NCBI RefSeq assembly: GCF_900100045.1
Contig: NZ_FNEA01000010.1
Span: forward strand, 62,001 to 126,000
From: Paracoccus denitrificans
Lineage (GTDB): Bacteria; Pseudomonadota; Alphaproteobacteria; Rhodobacterales; Rhodobacteraceae
DNA length: 64,000 nucleotides
Reading direction: 5' to 3'
Position numbers and translations under genes: made by a program. Of this stretch, positions 45,089 through 53,593 are shown piece after piece; position 1 is the stretch's first letter, and each line of letters starts with the position of its first letter. The notes beneath the pieces were generated by a model, which worked only from the letters and a program-made list of their open reading frames with translations, was not told the DNA's origin and ran no database searches.

Positions 45089-47155
45089 TTATGTGGCCGG
45101 CTCAGGGGTGGGGCCGGAGCGCCCCGCGAGATATTGCCGCAGCAGCACCACGCCGAGGATCGTCGCGCCGATCAGGGTCGAGACGAGCTCCGGCGCGATC
45201 ATCATCAGCGCCGCGGCGGGCAGCAGCATCCGTTCGACCAGCAGCAGCGGCCCCAGCAGCCAGTTGGTGATCGCCGCCGACAGCGCCACGATGCCCAGCA
45301 CCGCGCCTGCAAAGGCCAGCAGGAAGTCGGGCAGGGTGAAGGACTGCGTGACCAGCAGGAGCGAGGGCGAGAAGACGAAGACGAAAGGCACCAGCGCCTT
45401 GCCCATCGACAGCCGGAAGGCCGTGTTCCCGGCCTTGAAGCCGTTGGCCCCCGCGATCCCGGCGCCCGCATAGGCCGCCAGGGCGACCGGCGGGGTCACG
45501 TCGGCCAGCACGCCGAAATAGAACACGAAGAAATGCGCCACCAGCGGCTCGACGTTCATCATGCCCAGGACCGGCGCGGCCACGGCCACCATGATGATGT
45601 AATTCGCTGTCGTCGGCACGCCGCATCCCATCAGCACGCAGACGACCGCGGTCATCAGCAGCGTGAACAGCAGCGTCAGCGTCTGGATGGTGAACAGTTC
45701 GAACGGCAGCACCGCCAGCACCCCATGGAAGGAGGTGGCCCAGTCCTGCGCCACGCTGGTCACCATGAAGGCGATCTTGAAGCCGACACCGGTCAGGGTG
45801 ACGACGCCGATCACCACGCCGACAAGCGCCGCGGCCGCGGTCACGGCCAGCGATTGCCGGGCGCCCGCGACGAAGCCTTCATAGATGCCGGCGGCGGTTT
45901 CCTTGATGCCCTCGATGGCACCGGCCGCCATGACCCGCTGGATCAGGTAGACGACCATGCAGGCGGCGATGGCCCAGAAGGCCGACAGGAAGGGCGTGCG
46001 GCCCGACATCAGCATCCAGACCAGCAGGATCAGCGGAAAGACCGACAGCCAGCCCTCGCGCAAAACTTTGGCGGCTTTCGGCAGCTCTTCCTGGCGCAGC
46101 CCGCGGATGCCCAGGCGCTTGGCCTCCAGGTGCACCTGGACCAGCACGCCGAAGAAATGCATGAAGGCCGGGACGACGGCCGCGATCAGGATGGTGCGCA
46201 GCGGGATGCCCAGATACTCGACCATCAGGAAGGCGACCGCGCCCATCACCGGCGGCGTGATCTGCCCGCCGGTCGAGGAGGCGGCCTCGACCGCGGCGGC
46301 GAAGTGGCGCTTGAAGCCGATCTTGATCATGGCCGGGATGGTCAGGGCGCCGGTGGTCACGGTATTGGCGATGGACGAGCCCGAGATCGTGCCAAGCATG
46401 GCCGAGGAAACCACCGAGACCTTGGCCGGCCCGCCGGCGAAACGGCCGGCCAGCGCGGTGGCCAGGTCGATGAACAGCTGCCCCAGCCCGATCTTCTGCG
46501 CCATCACCCCGAACAGCACGAAGTGGAACACATAGGTCGCGATCACGCCGAGCGCGGTGCCGTAGATGCCCTGCGAGGTCAGGTAGAGGTGGTTGACGAT
46601 ATTGGCCCAGTCCGCGCCGGGATGCACCAGGATGCCCGGCATCGACTTGCCGAAATAGGCATAGGCGATGAACAGCGCTGCGATGACCGGCAGCGGCCAG
46701 CCCATCGAGCGGCGCACCGCCTCCATCAGCGCCACCAGCAGCACGGTGCCCATGACGATGTCGATGGGCAGCGGATTGCCGACGCGGAAGGCCAGCTGGC
46801 TATAGATCCATGGCACATAGAAGGCGCTGACAGCGCCGCCGATGGCGAGCATCCAGTCCGTTACCGGCACGCCCAGGACGGCGAAGCCGTCCGTCTTGTG
46901 GCGGTTGCGCGCCAGCGAGGAAAAGCTGAGATAGACGATGAACAGCGACACGCCCATATGCAGCCCGCGATGCGTGGTGGCGCGCGGGATGCCGAAGCCG
47001 GCCGTGTAGAAGTGATAGACCGAGAGCAGGAACAGGACGACCCCGGACAGGATGGCGATCGGGCGCGTCACGGTGCGGAAACGCGCCTCGGGATCGTATT
47101 CCTCTTCCAGTGCGCGAAGCTCGTCGTCGGAAAGCGGGGGTGGGGTCTCGGTCAT
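45089..47155 (-). CDS. TRAP transporter permease, fused DctQM type (TAXI system)
   Basis: The 688-residue product combines the small 4-helix and large 12-helix TRAP membrane subunits in one chain, as in TAXI-type systems. Visible blocks include AMLGTISGSSIANTVTTGALTIPAMIK and GCGVPTTANYIIMVAVAAPVLGMM, typical of the DctM domain. Its partner SBP gene lies 82 bases upstream on the same strand. A tripartite secondary transporter for an unknown organic acid or amino acid. Confidence 0.93.
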   Translation of the reverse strand: MTETPPPLSDDELRALEEEYDPEARFRTVTRPIAILSGVVLFLLSVYHFYTAGFGIPRATTHRGLHMGVSLFIVYLSFSSLARNRHKTDGFAVLGVPVTDWMLAIGGAVSAFYVPWIYSQLAFRVGNPLPIDIVMGTVLLVALMEAVRRSMGWPLPVIAALFIAYAYFGKSMPGILVHPGADWANIVNHLYLTSQGIYGTALGVIATYVFHFVLFGVMAQKIGLGQLFIDLATALAGRFAGGPAKVSVVSSAMLGTISGSSIANTVTTGALTIPAMIKIGFKRHFAAAVEAASSTGGQITPPVMGAVAFLMVEYLGIPLRTILIAAVVPAFMHFFGVLVQVHLEAKRLGIRGLRQEELPKAAKVLREGWLSVFPLILLVWMLMSGRTPFLSAFWAIAACMVVYLIQRVMAAGAIEGIKETAAGIYEGFVAGARQSLAVTAAAALVGVVIGVVTLTGVGFKIAFMVTSVAQDWATSFHGVLAVLPFELFTIQTLTLLFTLLMTAVVCVLMGCGVPTTANYIIMVAVAAPVLGMMNVEPLVAHFFVFYFGVLADVTPPVALAAYAGAGIAGANGFKAGNTAFRLSMGKALVPFVFVFSPSLLLVTQSFTLPDFLLAFAGAVLGIVALSAAITNWLLGPLLLVERMLLPAAALMMIAPELVSTLIGATILGVVLLRQYLAGRSGPTPEPAT

Positions 47156-47184
47156 GCGGTTTTCCTGCCGTTCGGTTCAGGGCC

Positions 47185-47218
47185 AAAGGACGCGGACCGG
47201 GGTCCGGCCGCGTCCTTT
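47185..47218 (-). terminator. Intercistronic hairpin between SBP and TRAP permease genes
   Basis: AAAGGACGCGG (47185-47195) pairs perfectly with CCGCGTCCTTT (47208-47218), an 11-bp stem with a 12-base loop that could itself pair. Read on the minus strand it comes 19 bases after the SBP stop and ends in CCTTTGG. Probably lowers permease expression relative to the SBP. Confidence 0.65.
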
Positions 47219-47237
47219 CGTCAGCTTCTGGCCATGC

Positions 47238-48239
47238 TCACTCGAGCTTGCCGGCTTCCTTGTAGAAACGCTCGGCGCCCGGATGGAAGGGGATGCCCGC
47301 GCCCTCGGTCGCGCTTTCCAGCGTGATCAGCTTGCCCTTGGCATGGCCGGCGGCGAACAGCTTTTGCGTGTTCTCGTTGTAGAGCGCCTGGGTGATGCCG
47401 TGGATCAGTTCCTCGGGCTGGTCGGCGCTGGTCACCAGCTGCGCCCCGACCGAGATCGTGGCGACGTCGGCATCCTGCCCTTCATAGGTTCCGGCGGGAA
47501 CGGTGTCGGTGGCGAAGAAGCTGTAGGTTTCGCGCAGCTTGTCGACCTCGGGGCCGGTGATCGGCACCAGCACCACGTCATGCTGGCTGGACAGCTCGGC
47601 GATGGCGCCCGCAGGATAGCCGCCGACGAAGAAGAAGGCGTCCATCGCCCCGTCGCGCATCCGGTCCGCCGCCTGGTCGGGCTTGAGATATTCCGGCGTG
47701 ACGTCGGATTCGGACAGGCCGAAGGCTTCGAGGATGATCTTGGCATCGACCAGCGTGCCCGAGCCCGGCTCGTCCAGCGAGACCCGCTTGCCCTTGAGAT
47801 CGGCGACCGAGGCGATGCCCGCGTCCTTGCGCGCCACCAGGTGGATGCTTTCCGGATAGAGGTTGGCGATCAGGCGCAGCTTCTCGACCGCCGGCTGGCC
47901 TTCCCACAGCCCGGTGCCGGTCTGTGCCCAAAAGGCCACGTCGGACTGGCTGAAGCCTGCCTCCATGGCGCCGCCGTTGATGGCGTTCACGTTGCCGACA
48001 GAGCCGTTCGAGGCCACGGCCGTCGCCACCAGTCCCGGCACGCCGCAAGAGCCGCCGTCCTCGCAGGCCCGCGAGCCGGGCGGGTTCGAGATCGCATTCG
48101 CGATCAGCCCGCCGATCGGGTAATAGGTGCCGGCGGTGCCGCCGGTGCCGATGCGGAAGAACGACATCTCCTGCGCCGCCGCGGCCTGGCCGAAAGAGGC
48201 GGCGATGGCAAAGGCCGCGAACAATGTCCTGAGTTTCAT
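47238..48239 (-). CDS. TAXI family TRAP transporter solute-binding protein
   Basis: The 333-residue product has a cleavable signal peptide (MKLRTLFAAFAIAASFGQAAAA^Q) and the TAXI signature FFRIGTGGTAGTYYPIGGLIANAIS, with VSLDEPGSGTLVDAKIIL later. It captures the solute in the periplasm and passes it to the fused permease encoded downstream. One Cys pair (RACEDGGSCGVPG) could form a disulfide. The ligand cannot be inferred from sequence. Confidence 0.93.
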   Translation of the reverse strand: MKLRTLFAAFAIAASFGQAAAAQEMSFFRIGTGGTAGTYYPIGGLIANAISNPPGSRACEDGGSCGVPGLVATAVASNGSVGNVNAINGGAMEAGFSQSDVAFWAQTGTGLWEGQPAVEKLRLIANLYPESIHLVARKDAGIASVADLKGKRVSLDEPGSGTLVDAKIILEAFGLSESDVTPEYLKPDQAADRMRDGAMDAFFFVGGYPAGAIAELSSQHDVVLVPITGPEVDKLRETYSFFATDTVPAGTYEGQDADVATISVGAQLVTSADQPEELIHGITQALYNENTQKLFAAGHAKGKLITLESATEGAGIPFHPGAERFYKEAGKLE

Positions 48240-48543
48240 GTGTTTGTCCCTGTTTCCCTGATCGTCTGGGCCGAGACTAGACCAGAGCCGACGCCGACGA
48301 CAACCGTCCAGGCCCGCCGGCATGCCGGCGTGACGCGCCGTCCGGTCCCGGGTCTTGCGCCTTGCCGACGGCGCTGTGCGCGCCGGGCCTTCCCTTGCAG
48401 CCGTGCCGGCGCGCGCGGCTTGCCTTGTCCAGCGAAGCGGGGACCAGGCCCGGCGAGCGGGCCTGCGCGGCTTTCCGCTGTCGGATGCGGCTTGATATGT
48501 CGTCGATTCCCTCCTAGCACCCGCGGGAACAGAAAGGCGAAAC
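48240..48543. other. 304-base divergent intergenic region
   Basis: Lies between the start of the TAXI SBP gene (minus) and the start of the second PiT gene (plus), so it must hold both promoters. I cannot point to confident -35/-10 hexamers or an operator. The right end carries AGAAAGGCGAAAC before the PiT ATG as a ribosome-binding site. Confidence 0.4.
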
Positions 48544-50028
48544 ATGTCTGACAAGGATCTCGAGCCCCGACACCTCGAAACGCTGGACCGCGATCTCGGC
48601 CGCTTTGCCAACCTGGAGGCGGCTGCCGCCTATGTGTCCCGGCCCCTGGTGGCGCCGGGGATCGGCTTCGTCTTCATCATCCTGGCCGGGCTCGCCGCCG
48701 CCATGCTGCTGGGGCAGAGCGGCGAGATGCTGATCGTCGTCACCGCCGCCGTGTTCGGCGCCTACATGGCGCTGAACATCGGCGCCAACGACGTGGCCAA
48801 CAACATGGGCCCGGCGGTGGGGGCCAATGCGCTCAGCATGGGTGGCGCCATCATCATCGCGGCGGTCTTCGAAAGCGCGGGGGCGCTGATCGCCGGCGCC
48901 GACGTGGTCTCGACCATCGCCAAGGGCATCGTCGCGCCCGAGGCGCTGGATACGCCCGCGACCTTCATCTGGGCGATGATGGCGGCGCTGCTGGCTTCGG
49001 CGCTGTGGGTGAATCTTGCGACATGGATCGGGGCGCCGGTCTCGACCACGCATGCCGTGGTCGGCGGGGTCGTGGGCGCCGGCATCGCGGGGGCCGGCTT
49101 CGGCGCGGTCAGCTGGGACCAGATGTTCGCCATCGCGGCCAGCTGGGTCATCTCTCCGGTGATGGGCGGCGTCGTTGCGGCGGGCTTTCTGTGGCTCATC
49201 AAGAGCCGCATTGTCTATCGCGAGGACAAGATCGCGGCGGCCCGCGTCTGGGTGCCGGTTCTGGTCGGCATCATGGCGGGCACTTTCGCGGCCTATCTGG
49301 TGATGAAGGGGCTGAAGCAGCTGGTCGAGGTCTCGATGGGCGTTGCGCTGTTGCTGGGGCTGGGGGTCGGTCTGGGCTGCTGGCTGCTGATGATCCCGGT
49401 CACGCGCCGCCAGTCCCGGGGGCTGGAGAACCGCAACAAGTCGCTGAAGGTGCTGTTCGGCATCCCGCTGGTCGCATCGGCCGCGCTGCTCAGCTTTGCC
49501 CATGGGGCGAACGACGTCGCGAATGCCGTCGGCCCGCTGGCGGCCATCGTGCAGACGGTGCAGACCGGCGATTTCAATGGCGACGTGACGATTCCCTTGT
49601 GGGTCATGCTGATCGGCGCCTTCGGGATTTCCTTCGGGCTCAGCCTGTTCGGTCCCAAGCTGATCCGCATGGTCGGCAGCGAGATCACCAAGCTCAATCC
49701 GATGCGCGCTTATTGCGTCGCCCTGTCGGCGGCGATCACGGTCATCCTGGCAAGCTGGCTGGGATTGCCGGTCAGCTCGACCCATATCGCGGTCGGCGCG
49801 ATCTTCGGCGTGGGCTTTTTCCGCGAATGGGATGCCGAGCGGCGCCTGAAGCAGGCCCGCGTGGCCGTTCCCCGGCCGGAATACATCCCGGCAGATGAGC
49901 GTCGCCGCCGCAAGCTGGTCCGCAGGCTGCATGTGCTGACCATCGGGGCGGCATGGGTCGTCACCGTTCCCGCCGCGGCGCTTCTGTCGGCGCTGTTGTT
50001 CCTGATCCTGCGGCAGATCCCGGCCTGA
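48544..50028 (+). CDS. PiT family inorganic phosphate transporter (second copy)
   Basis: The 494-residue product closely parallels the copy at 12900-14324: same N-terminal cytoplasmic leader (LETLDRDLGRFANLEAAAAYVSRPL), paired GANDVANNMGPAVGAN and GANDVANAVGPL signatures, APVSTTHAVVGG and LPVSSTHIAVGA loops, and a terminal ADERRRRKLVRRLHVL segment. Probably a phosphate (or metal-phosphate) symporter in the inner membrane. Divergent from the TAXI operon; alone or with the downstream AGCS gene 211 bases away. Confidence 0.92.
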   Translation: MSDKDLEPRHLETLDRDLGRFANLEAAAAYVSRPLVAPGIGFVFIILAGLAAAMLLGQSGEMLIVVTAAVFGAYMALNIGANDVANNMGPAVGANALSMGGAIIIAAVFESAGALIAGADVVSTIAKGIVAPEALDTPATFIWAMMAALLASALWVNLATWIGAPVSTTHAVVGGVVGAGIAGAGFGAVSWDQMFAIAASWVISPVMGGVVAAGFLWLIKSRIVYREDKIAAARVWVPVLVGIMAGTFAAYLVMKGLKQLVEVSMGVALLLGLGVGLGCWLLMIPVTRRQSRGLENRNKSLKVLFGIPLVASAALLSFAHGANDVANAVGPLAAIVQTVQTGDFNGDVTIPLWVMLIGAFGISFGLSLFGPKLIRMVGSEITKLNPMRAYCVALSAAITVILASWLGLPVSSTHIAVGAIFGVGFFREWDAERRLKQARVAVPRPEYIPADERRRRKLVRRLHVLTIGAAWVVTVPAAALLSALLFLILRQIPA

Positions 50029-50239
50029 TTCGTTCCCTGGCGGACAAGGCCGGCCGCGCGGGACTGCGGCTTGCGGACAGGTGACCCGGATCAAGTCACG
50101 GTGCCTGCCACGATCCCCGGCGCGGGATCGTCGCAAGCGGTTCGCATCCGCATCGGCAAGGCCCCGCGCATGGCCGAACTTGACATTCGGGACCGGACAC
50201 CTCCGTTTGCTGCCATTGCAATGACGAGGGACGGTATCG

Positions 50240-51703
50240 ATGGAACTCGACCAGATAGAAGCAGTCTTGGGAAAAATCGGCGGGATCGTCTGGGGGCCTT
50301 ACCTTCTTGTCCCGCTGCTGCTGGGCACCGGGCTTTACCTGACGATCCGGCTGCAGGGCATCCAGCTTGTCCGCCTGGGCGCGGCCCTGCGCCTGGGACT
50401 GCTGAAACGCAAGGATGACGATGCCGAAGGCGACATTTCGCAATTCCAGGCGCTGACCACAGCCATGGCGGCAACCGTCGGCACCGGCAATATCGTCGGC
50501 GTGGCGACGGCCATCGCGGCCGGCGGCCCCGGTGCGCTGTTCTGGATGTGGGTCACCGCGATCCTCGGCATGGCCTCGAAATATGCCGAGGCGTTCCTGG
50601 GCGTCCGCTTCCGCACCACCGACGAGGTGGGCGAGAAGAACGGCGGCCCGCAATATTACCTTGAGCGCGGCATCCCGAACGGCTTCGGCAAGGTTCTGGC
50701 GCTGTGCTTTGCGGTTTTCGCCGTCTGCGCCTGCTTCGGCATCGGCAACATGACGCAGGGCAACTCGATCGCCTCGAACCTGGAACGCAGCTTCATGATC
50801 CCGACCTGGCTTACGGGCGCGGTCCTGGCGGTCCTGACGCTGGTGGTTCTGGTCGGCGGCATCAAGTCCATCGGCCGGGTGACCGCCGGGCTGGTGCCGG
50901 TGATGATCCTGTTCTACGTCCTGGGCGCGCTCTATATCCTGCTGGTCAACATCCAGTCGGTGCCGGCTGCCTTGGGCGAGATCTTTTCGCAGGCATTTAC
51001 CGGGACGGCGGCGACGGGGGGCTTCTTGGGCTCCACGATCATGATCGCGGTGCAGTTCGGCGTGGCGCGCGGCATCTTCTCGAACGAATCCGGCATGGGC
51101 TCGGCCGCGATCGCTGCGGCTTCGGCGCAGACCACGCATCCGGTGCGGCAGGGGCTGGTGTCGATGACCCAGACCTTCATCGACACGATCATCGTCGTGT
51201 CCTGCACCGGGCTGGTGATCATCACCACCGGCGTCTGGAACGAGATCGATCCGCAGACCGGATTGCAGATCTCGCCCTCGATCATGACGGGACAGGCTTT
51301 CAGCCACGGCTTGCCGGGGCAGTGGGGGCATTGGGTCGTGACCGTCGGCCTGGTTCTTTTCGCCTATTCGACCATCCTGGGCTGGGCCTATTACGGCGAA
51401 CGCAACCTTGAACGTCTGGTCGGCCATCGCGGCGTCATGCCCTTCCGCATCCTGTTTTCGCTGGTGGTGCTGCTGGGCTGCACGGTCCAGCTGGGCGTCG
51501 TCTGGAGCTTTTCGGACGTGATGAACGGGCTGATGGCCATTCCGAACCTGATCGGGCTGCTGATCCTGTCCGGCCTGATCGCGCGCGAGACCCGCTTCTA
51601 CCTTCGCCACGATCCCCGGCTGGAGGCCAACCGCCAGCAGATCGAGGATTTCATGAAGGGCCAGCCGAGCTGGGCGGAATGGAAGGCGAGCGAGCGGTCG
51701 TAG
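50240..51703 (+). CDS. Sodium:alanine symporter family protein (AGCS), second copy
   Basis: The 487-residue product has about 10-11 membrane helices and the AGCS signatures GTGNIVGVATAIAAGGPGALFWMW and NESGMGSAAIAAASAQT. It differs from the first copy at 43478-44899 in its C-terminus (charged RHDPRLEANRQQIEDFMKG), suggesting different substrates. It is followed by a good stem-loop. No regulator is adjacent. Confidence 0.92.
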   Translation: MELDQIEAVLGKIGGIVWGPYLLVPLLLGTGLYLTIRLQGIQLVRLGAALRLGLLKRKDDDAEGDISQFQALTTAMAATVGTGNIVGVATAIAAGGPGALFWMWVTAILGMASKYAEAFLGVRFRTTDEVGEKNGGPQYYLERGIPNGFGKVLALCFAVFAVCACFGIGNMTQGNSIASNLERSFMIPTWLTGAVLAVLTLVVLVGGIKSIGRVTAGLVPVMILFYVLGALYILLVNIQSVPAALGEIFSQAFTGTAATGGFLGSTIMIAVQFGVARGIFSNESGMGSAAIAAASAQTTHPVRQGLVSMTQTFIDTIIVVSCTGLVIITTGVWNEIDPQTGLQISPSIMTGQAFSHGLPGQWGHWVVTVGLVLFAYSTILGWAYYGERNLERLVGHRGVMPFRILFSLVVLLGCTVQLGVVWSFSDVMNGLMAIPNLIGLLILSGLIARETRFYLRHDPRLEANRQQIEDFMKGQPSWAEWKASERS

Positions 51704-51724
51704 GCATCCCCGGCCAATGACAGG

Positions 51725-51752
51725 GGCCCCGCCCGCGGCCGGCGGGGCCTTT
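51725..51752 (+). terminator. Terminator after second AGCS gene
   Basis: GGCCCCGCC (51725-51733) pairs with GGCGGGGCC (51741-51749) around a 7-base loop and is followed by TTT. It lies 21 bases past the AGCS stop. Confidence 0.75.
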
Positions 51753-51841
51753 CCGGCGACCGCGCCCCTTTGGGCCTTCTGCAAAAGCGCGGCAACTTGT
51801 CTTTGTGACTGGCCGCGCGGGGCGGATTGCGGCCGATAACC

Positions 51842-52915
51842 TTACGGACGGGTCGCTGCGGCATCTACGCCGGCGGCATAGGCGGCAAGGGCGGCTTCGC
51901 CGGGGGCGCAGGCGTGCTCGATTTCATCGCGCTCGGCGGAAGAGAGTGCGGCTAGGCGCGACGGGCGCGGCTGCGGCAAGCCGACCGTCCGGTCGAGCCA
52001 TGCGGCGGGGGCGCCGGCTTGCAGATGCGCGCCCAGCCTTTCGATCCAGATGCGGGGGTCCCGGCATAGATCCTCGTAGCGCAGGATCATCGGTCGGGCA
52101 TTGCCCAGCCCCTGAAGGCCGCGGATCGTCAATGCCGACCAGAAAGCGCCGATTTCCGCAAGGCCGGGTCGGCGGGCGACGATGCGCCGGACGCCGGATC
52201 GCCCGCTGATCGCGGCAATCAGCGGCCAGGCGGCGCCACGCCCGAAATGCCGGCGGGGATGCAGCAGGTCGAGGCCCATCGGCCCAAGCCGGCGCCAGCA
52301 CCAGATGGCCAGCCGTGCGGCGGGATAGTCGCGCATCGACAGCGCCGTATCCGGCCCGTTGCGGGTCAGCAGCACCAGCGCCGCATCGGGAAAAATCTCG
52401 CGCAGCGTCGCCGAGGCGACCAGAGACCCGCCCGAACGCTCGACCCAGATCTCGCGCCCGCCGACCTGCCGGGCCATAGCCTGGAAAAGTGCATCGTAAT
52501 GCGCGGCCAGGGGTGCCGCCGGCCGCCGGCGCATGTGTTCGGCCAGCATGTCGAACATGGCGTCGGGGTTTTCGCTCAGATGCGGCAGCGCGACGGCCAG
52601 GATCGGCGGACAGTTCCAGGGATCATGCGCGGGTTGCGGAACGCGGCCGTAAAGGAATTCCGACGGCGCGGCATCGGGGTTCGCCACCTGCGACATGGCG
52701 CGTGAGGGCGTGGCCATATGTGCCCAGAACCGCGCGCCGTCCAGATGCCCCGGGCGAAAGGCGTTGTGTCCGACGGCCGCGAAAAGCTCGGACACCGACA
52801 GGACAGCCGGATGCGCGTTCAGGATCTGCGACACCAGCGTCGAGCCGCAGCGGGCCGAGCCCAGGATCAGCCCGCCGCGCAGGGCCGGCGCCGCATGGTC
52901 GCCGCAGGGCATCAT
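51842..52915 (-). CDS. Sulfotransferase family protein
   Basis: The 357-residue product has the PAPS 5'-phosphosulfate-binding loop LILGSARCGSTLVSQIL (residues 17-33) and a later Ser/Arg-containing 3'-phosphate region (LVLLTRNGPDTALSMRDYP). This resembles the Stf/LPS-type sulfotransferases rather than soluble arylsulfotransferases. The acceptor is unknown. Translationally coupled (ATGA) to the TetR gene and divergent from the KSIII operon, so it may sulfate the product of that operon or a lipid; this is inference. Confidence 0.85.
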   Translation of the reverse strand: MMPCGDHAAPALRGGLILGSARCGSTLVSQILNAHPAVLSVSELFAAVGHNAFRPGHLDGARFWAHMATPSRAMSQVANPDAAPSEFLYGRVPQPAHDPWNCPPILAVALPHLSENPDAMFDMLAEHMRRRPAAPLAAHYDALFQAMARQVGGREIWVERSGGSLVASATLREIFPDAALVLLTRNGPDTALSMRDYPAARLAIWCWRRLGPMGLDLLHPRRHFGRGAAWPLIAAISGRSGVRRIVARRPGLAEIGAFWSALTIRGLQGLGNARPMILRYEDLCRDPRIWIERLGAHLQAGAPAAWLDRTVGLPQPRPSRLAALSSAERDEIEHACAPGEAALAAYAAGVDAAATRP

Positions 52916-53502
52916 TCGGCCCCGGCACGGATGGCGGCGATCATGCGCTCGACCGCGGCATGCGCCAGGTCCATGGGCTTTTGCATCGTGATGAGGTCCA
53001 GCCGGTCGATGGCCGCCAGCGCCACGATGCCATGCACCGACAGCAGCAGTTGTTCCGCCAGCAGGCGCGGATCGCCCTTGGGTTTCAGCGCCGCGACCGG
53101 CTGGGTGATGCGGCCGATCAGCCCGTCGATCTGCGCCAGATACCAGTCGGGGAAGGTGCTTGAGATGCGCGGCCCCTCGAACAAAGCCCGCCAGACCGCG
53201 CGGCGATCCAGCATGAAGGTCACATAGACCTCGGCCAGCGCCAGCAGGCGCTCGCGCGGATCGGTCTGGCCGACCCCGTCGACGAGGATCGCCAGATCGA
53301 CCAGCGCCTGCCGGTTCACCTCTTGCAGCACGGCGCTCATGCTGTCGAACAGGTTGTAGATCGTGCCGGGCGTCGTCTTGACCGATTTCGCCAGCGCGCG
53401 GGCGGTCAGCGCCGCCGGCCCGCCTTCTTCCAGAAGCAGCTTGGCGGCCTCGATGGTGCGGGTCCGCAGGGCGTCGTGGTCGTATTGTCTGGGTCTGGCC
53501 AT
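52912..53502 (-). CDS. TetR family transcriptional regulator
   Basis: The 196-residue product has an N-terminal TetR helix-turn-helix (IEAAKLLLEEGGPAALTARALAKSVKTTPGTIYNLFDS) and a C-terminal ligand-binding domain of the WHG type (VYVTFMLDRRAVWRALFEG). It is divergent from the ketosynthase operon, and two identical-half palindromes lie between the two genes. It most likely represses both units and is relieved by an acyl-CoA, lipid or pathway intermediate; the inducer is inference. Confidence 0.92.
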   Translation of the reverse strand: MARPRQYDHDALRTRTIEAAKLLLEEGGPAALTARALAKSVKTTPGTIYNLFDSMSAVLQEVNRQALVDLAILVDGVGQTDPRERLLALAEVYVTFMLDRRAVWRALFEGPRISSTFPDWYLAQIDGLIGRITQPVAALKPKGDPRLLAEQLLLSVHGIVALAAIDRLDLITMQKPMDLAHAAVERMIAAIRAGAE

Positions 53503-53510
53503 GGTGTTCC

Positions 53511-53523
53511 TGAACTGCGTTCA
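53511..53523. promoter_or_regulatory. Putative TetR operator, box 1
   Basis: TGAACTGCGTTCA is a perfect TGAAC-N3-GTTCA palindrome, nine bases upstream of the tetR start. Its half-sites are identical to box 2, 54 bp away centre to centre. Confidence 0.75.
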
Positions 53524-53532
53524 AAAATATGC

Positions 53533-53538
53533 TTGACA
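53533..53538 (+). promoter_or_regulatory. Putative -35 hexamer TTGACA for the KSIII operon
   Basis: A consensus TTGACA lies between the two palindromes, 55 bases before the ketosynthase ATG. A matching -10 hexamer is not clear, so the promoter is only suggested. Confidence 0.45.
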
Positions 53539-53564
53539 GGAAACGACGTGGTTGTCAACGTTAG

Positions 53565-53577
53565 TGAACATTGTTCA
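53565..53577. promoter_or_regulatory. Putative TetR operator, box 2
   Basis: TGAACATTGTTCA is the second perfect TGAAC-N3-GTTCA palindrome, 16 bases upstream of the ketosynthase ATG, where bound repressor would block transcription or initiation. Confidence 0.75.
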
Positions 53578-53593
53578 ATAATGGTGCCCCAAG

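Noticed and set aside
45134..47326. A 730-codon frame on the plus strand, opposite the TRAP permease
   Set aside because: Composition is typical of an antisense shadow (His/Gln/Arg-rich), while the minus strand encodes a textbook TRAP permease with membrane helices.
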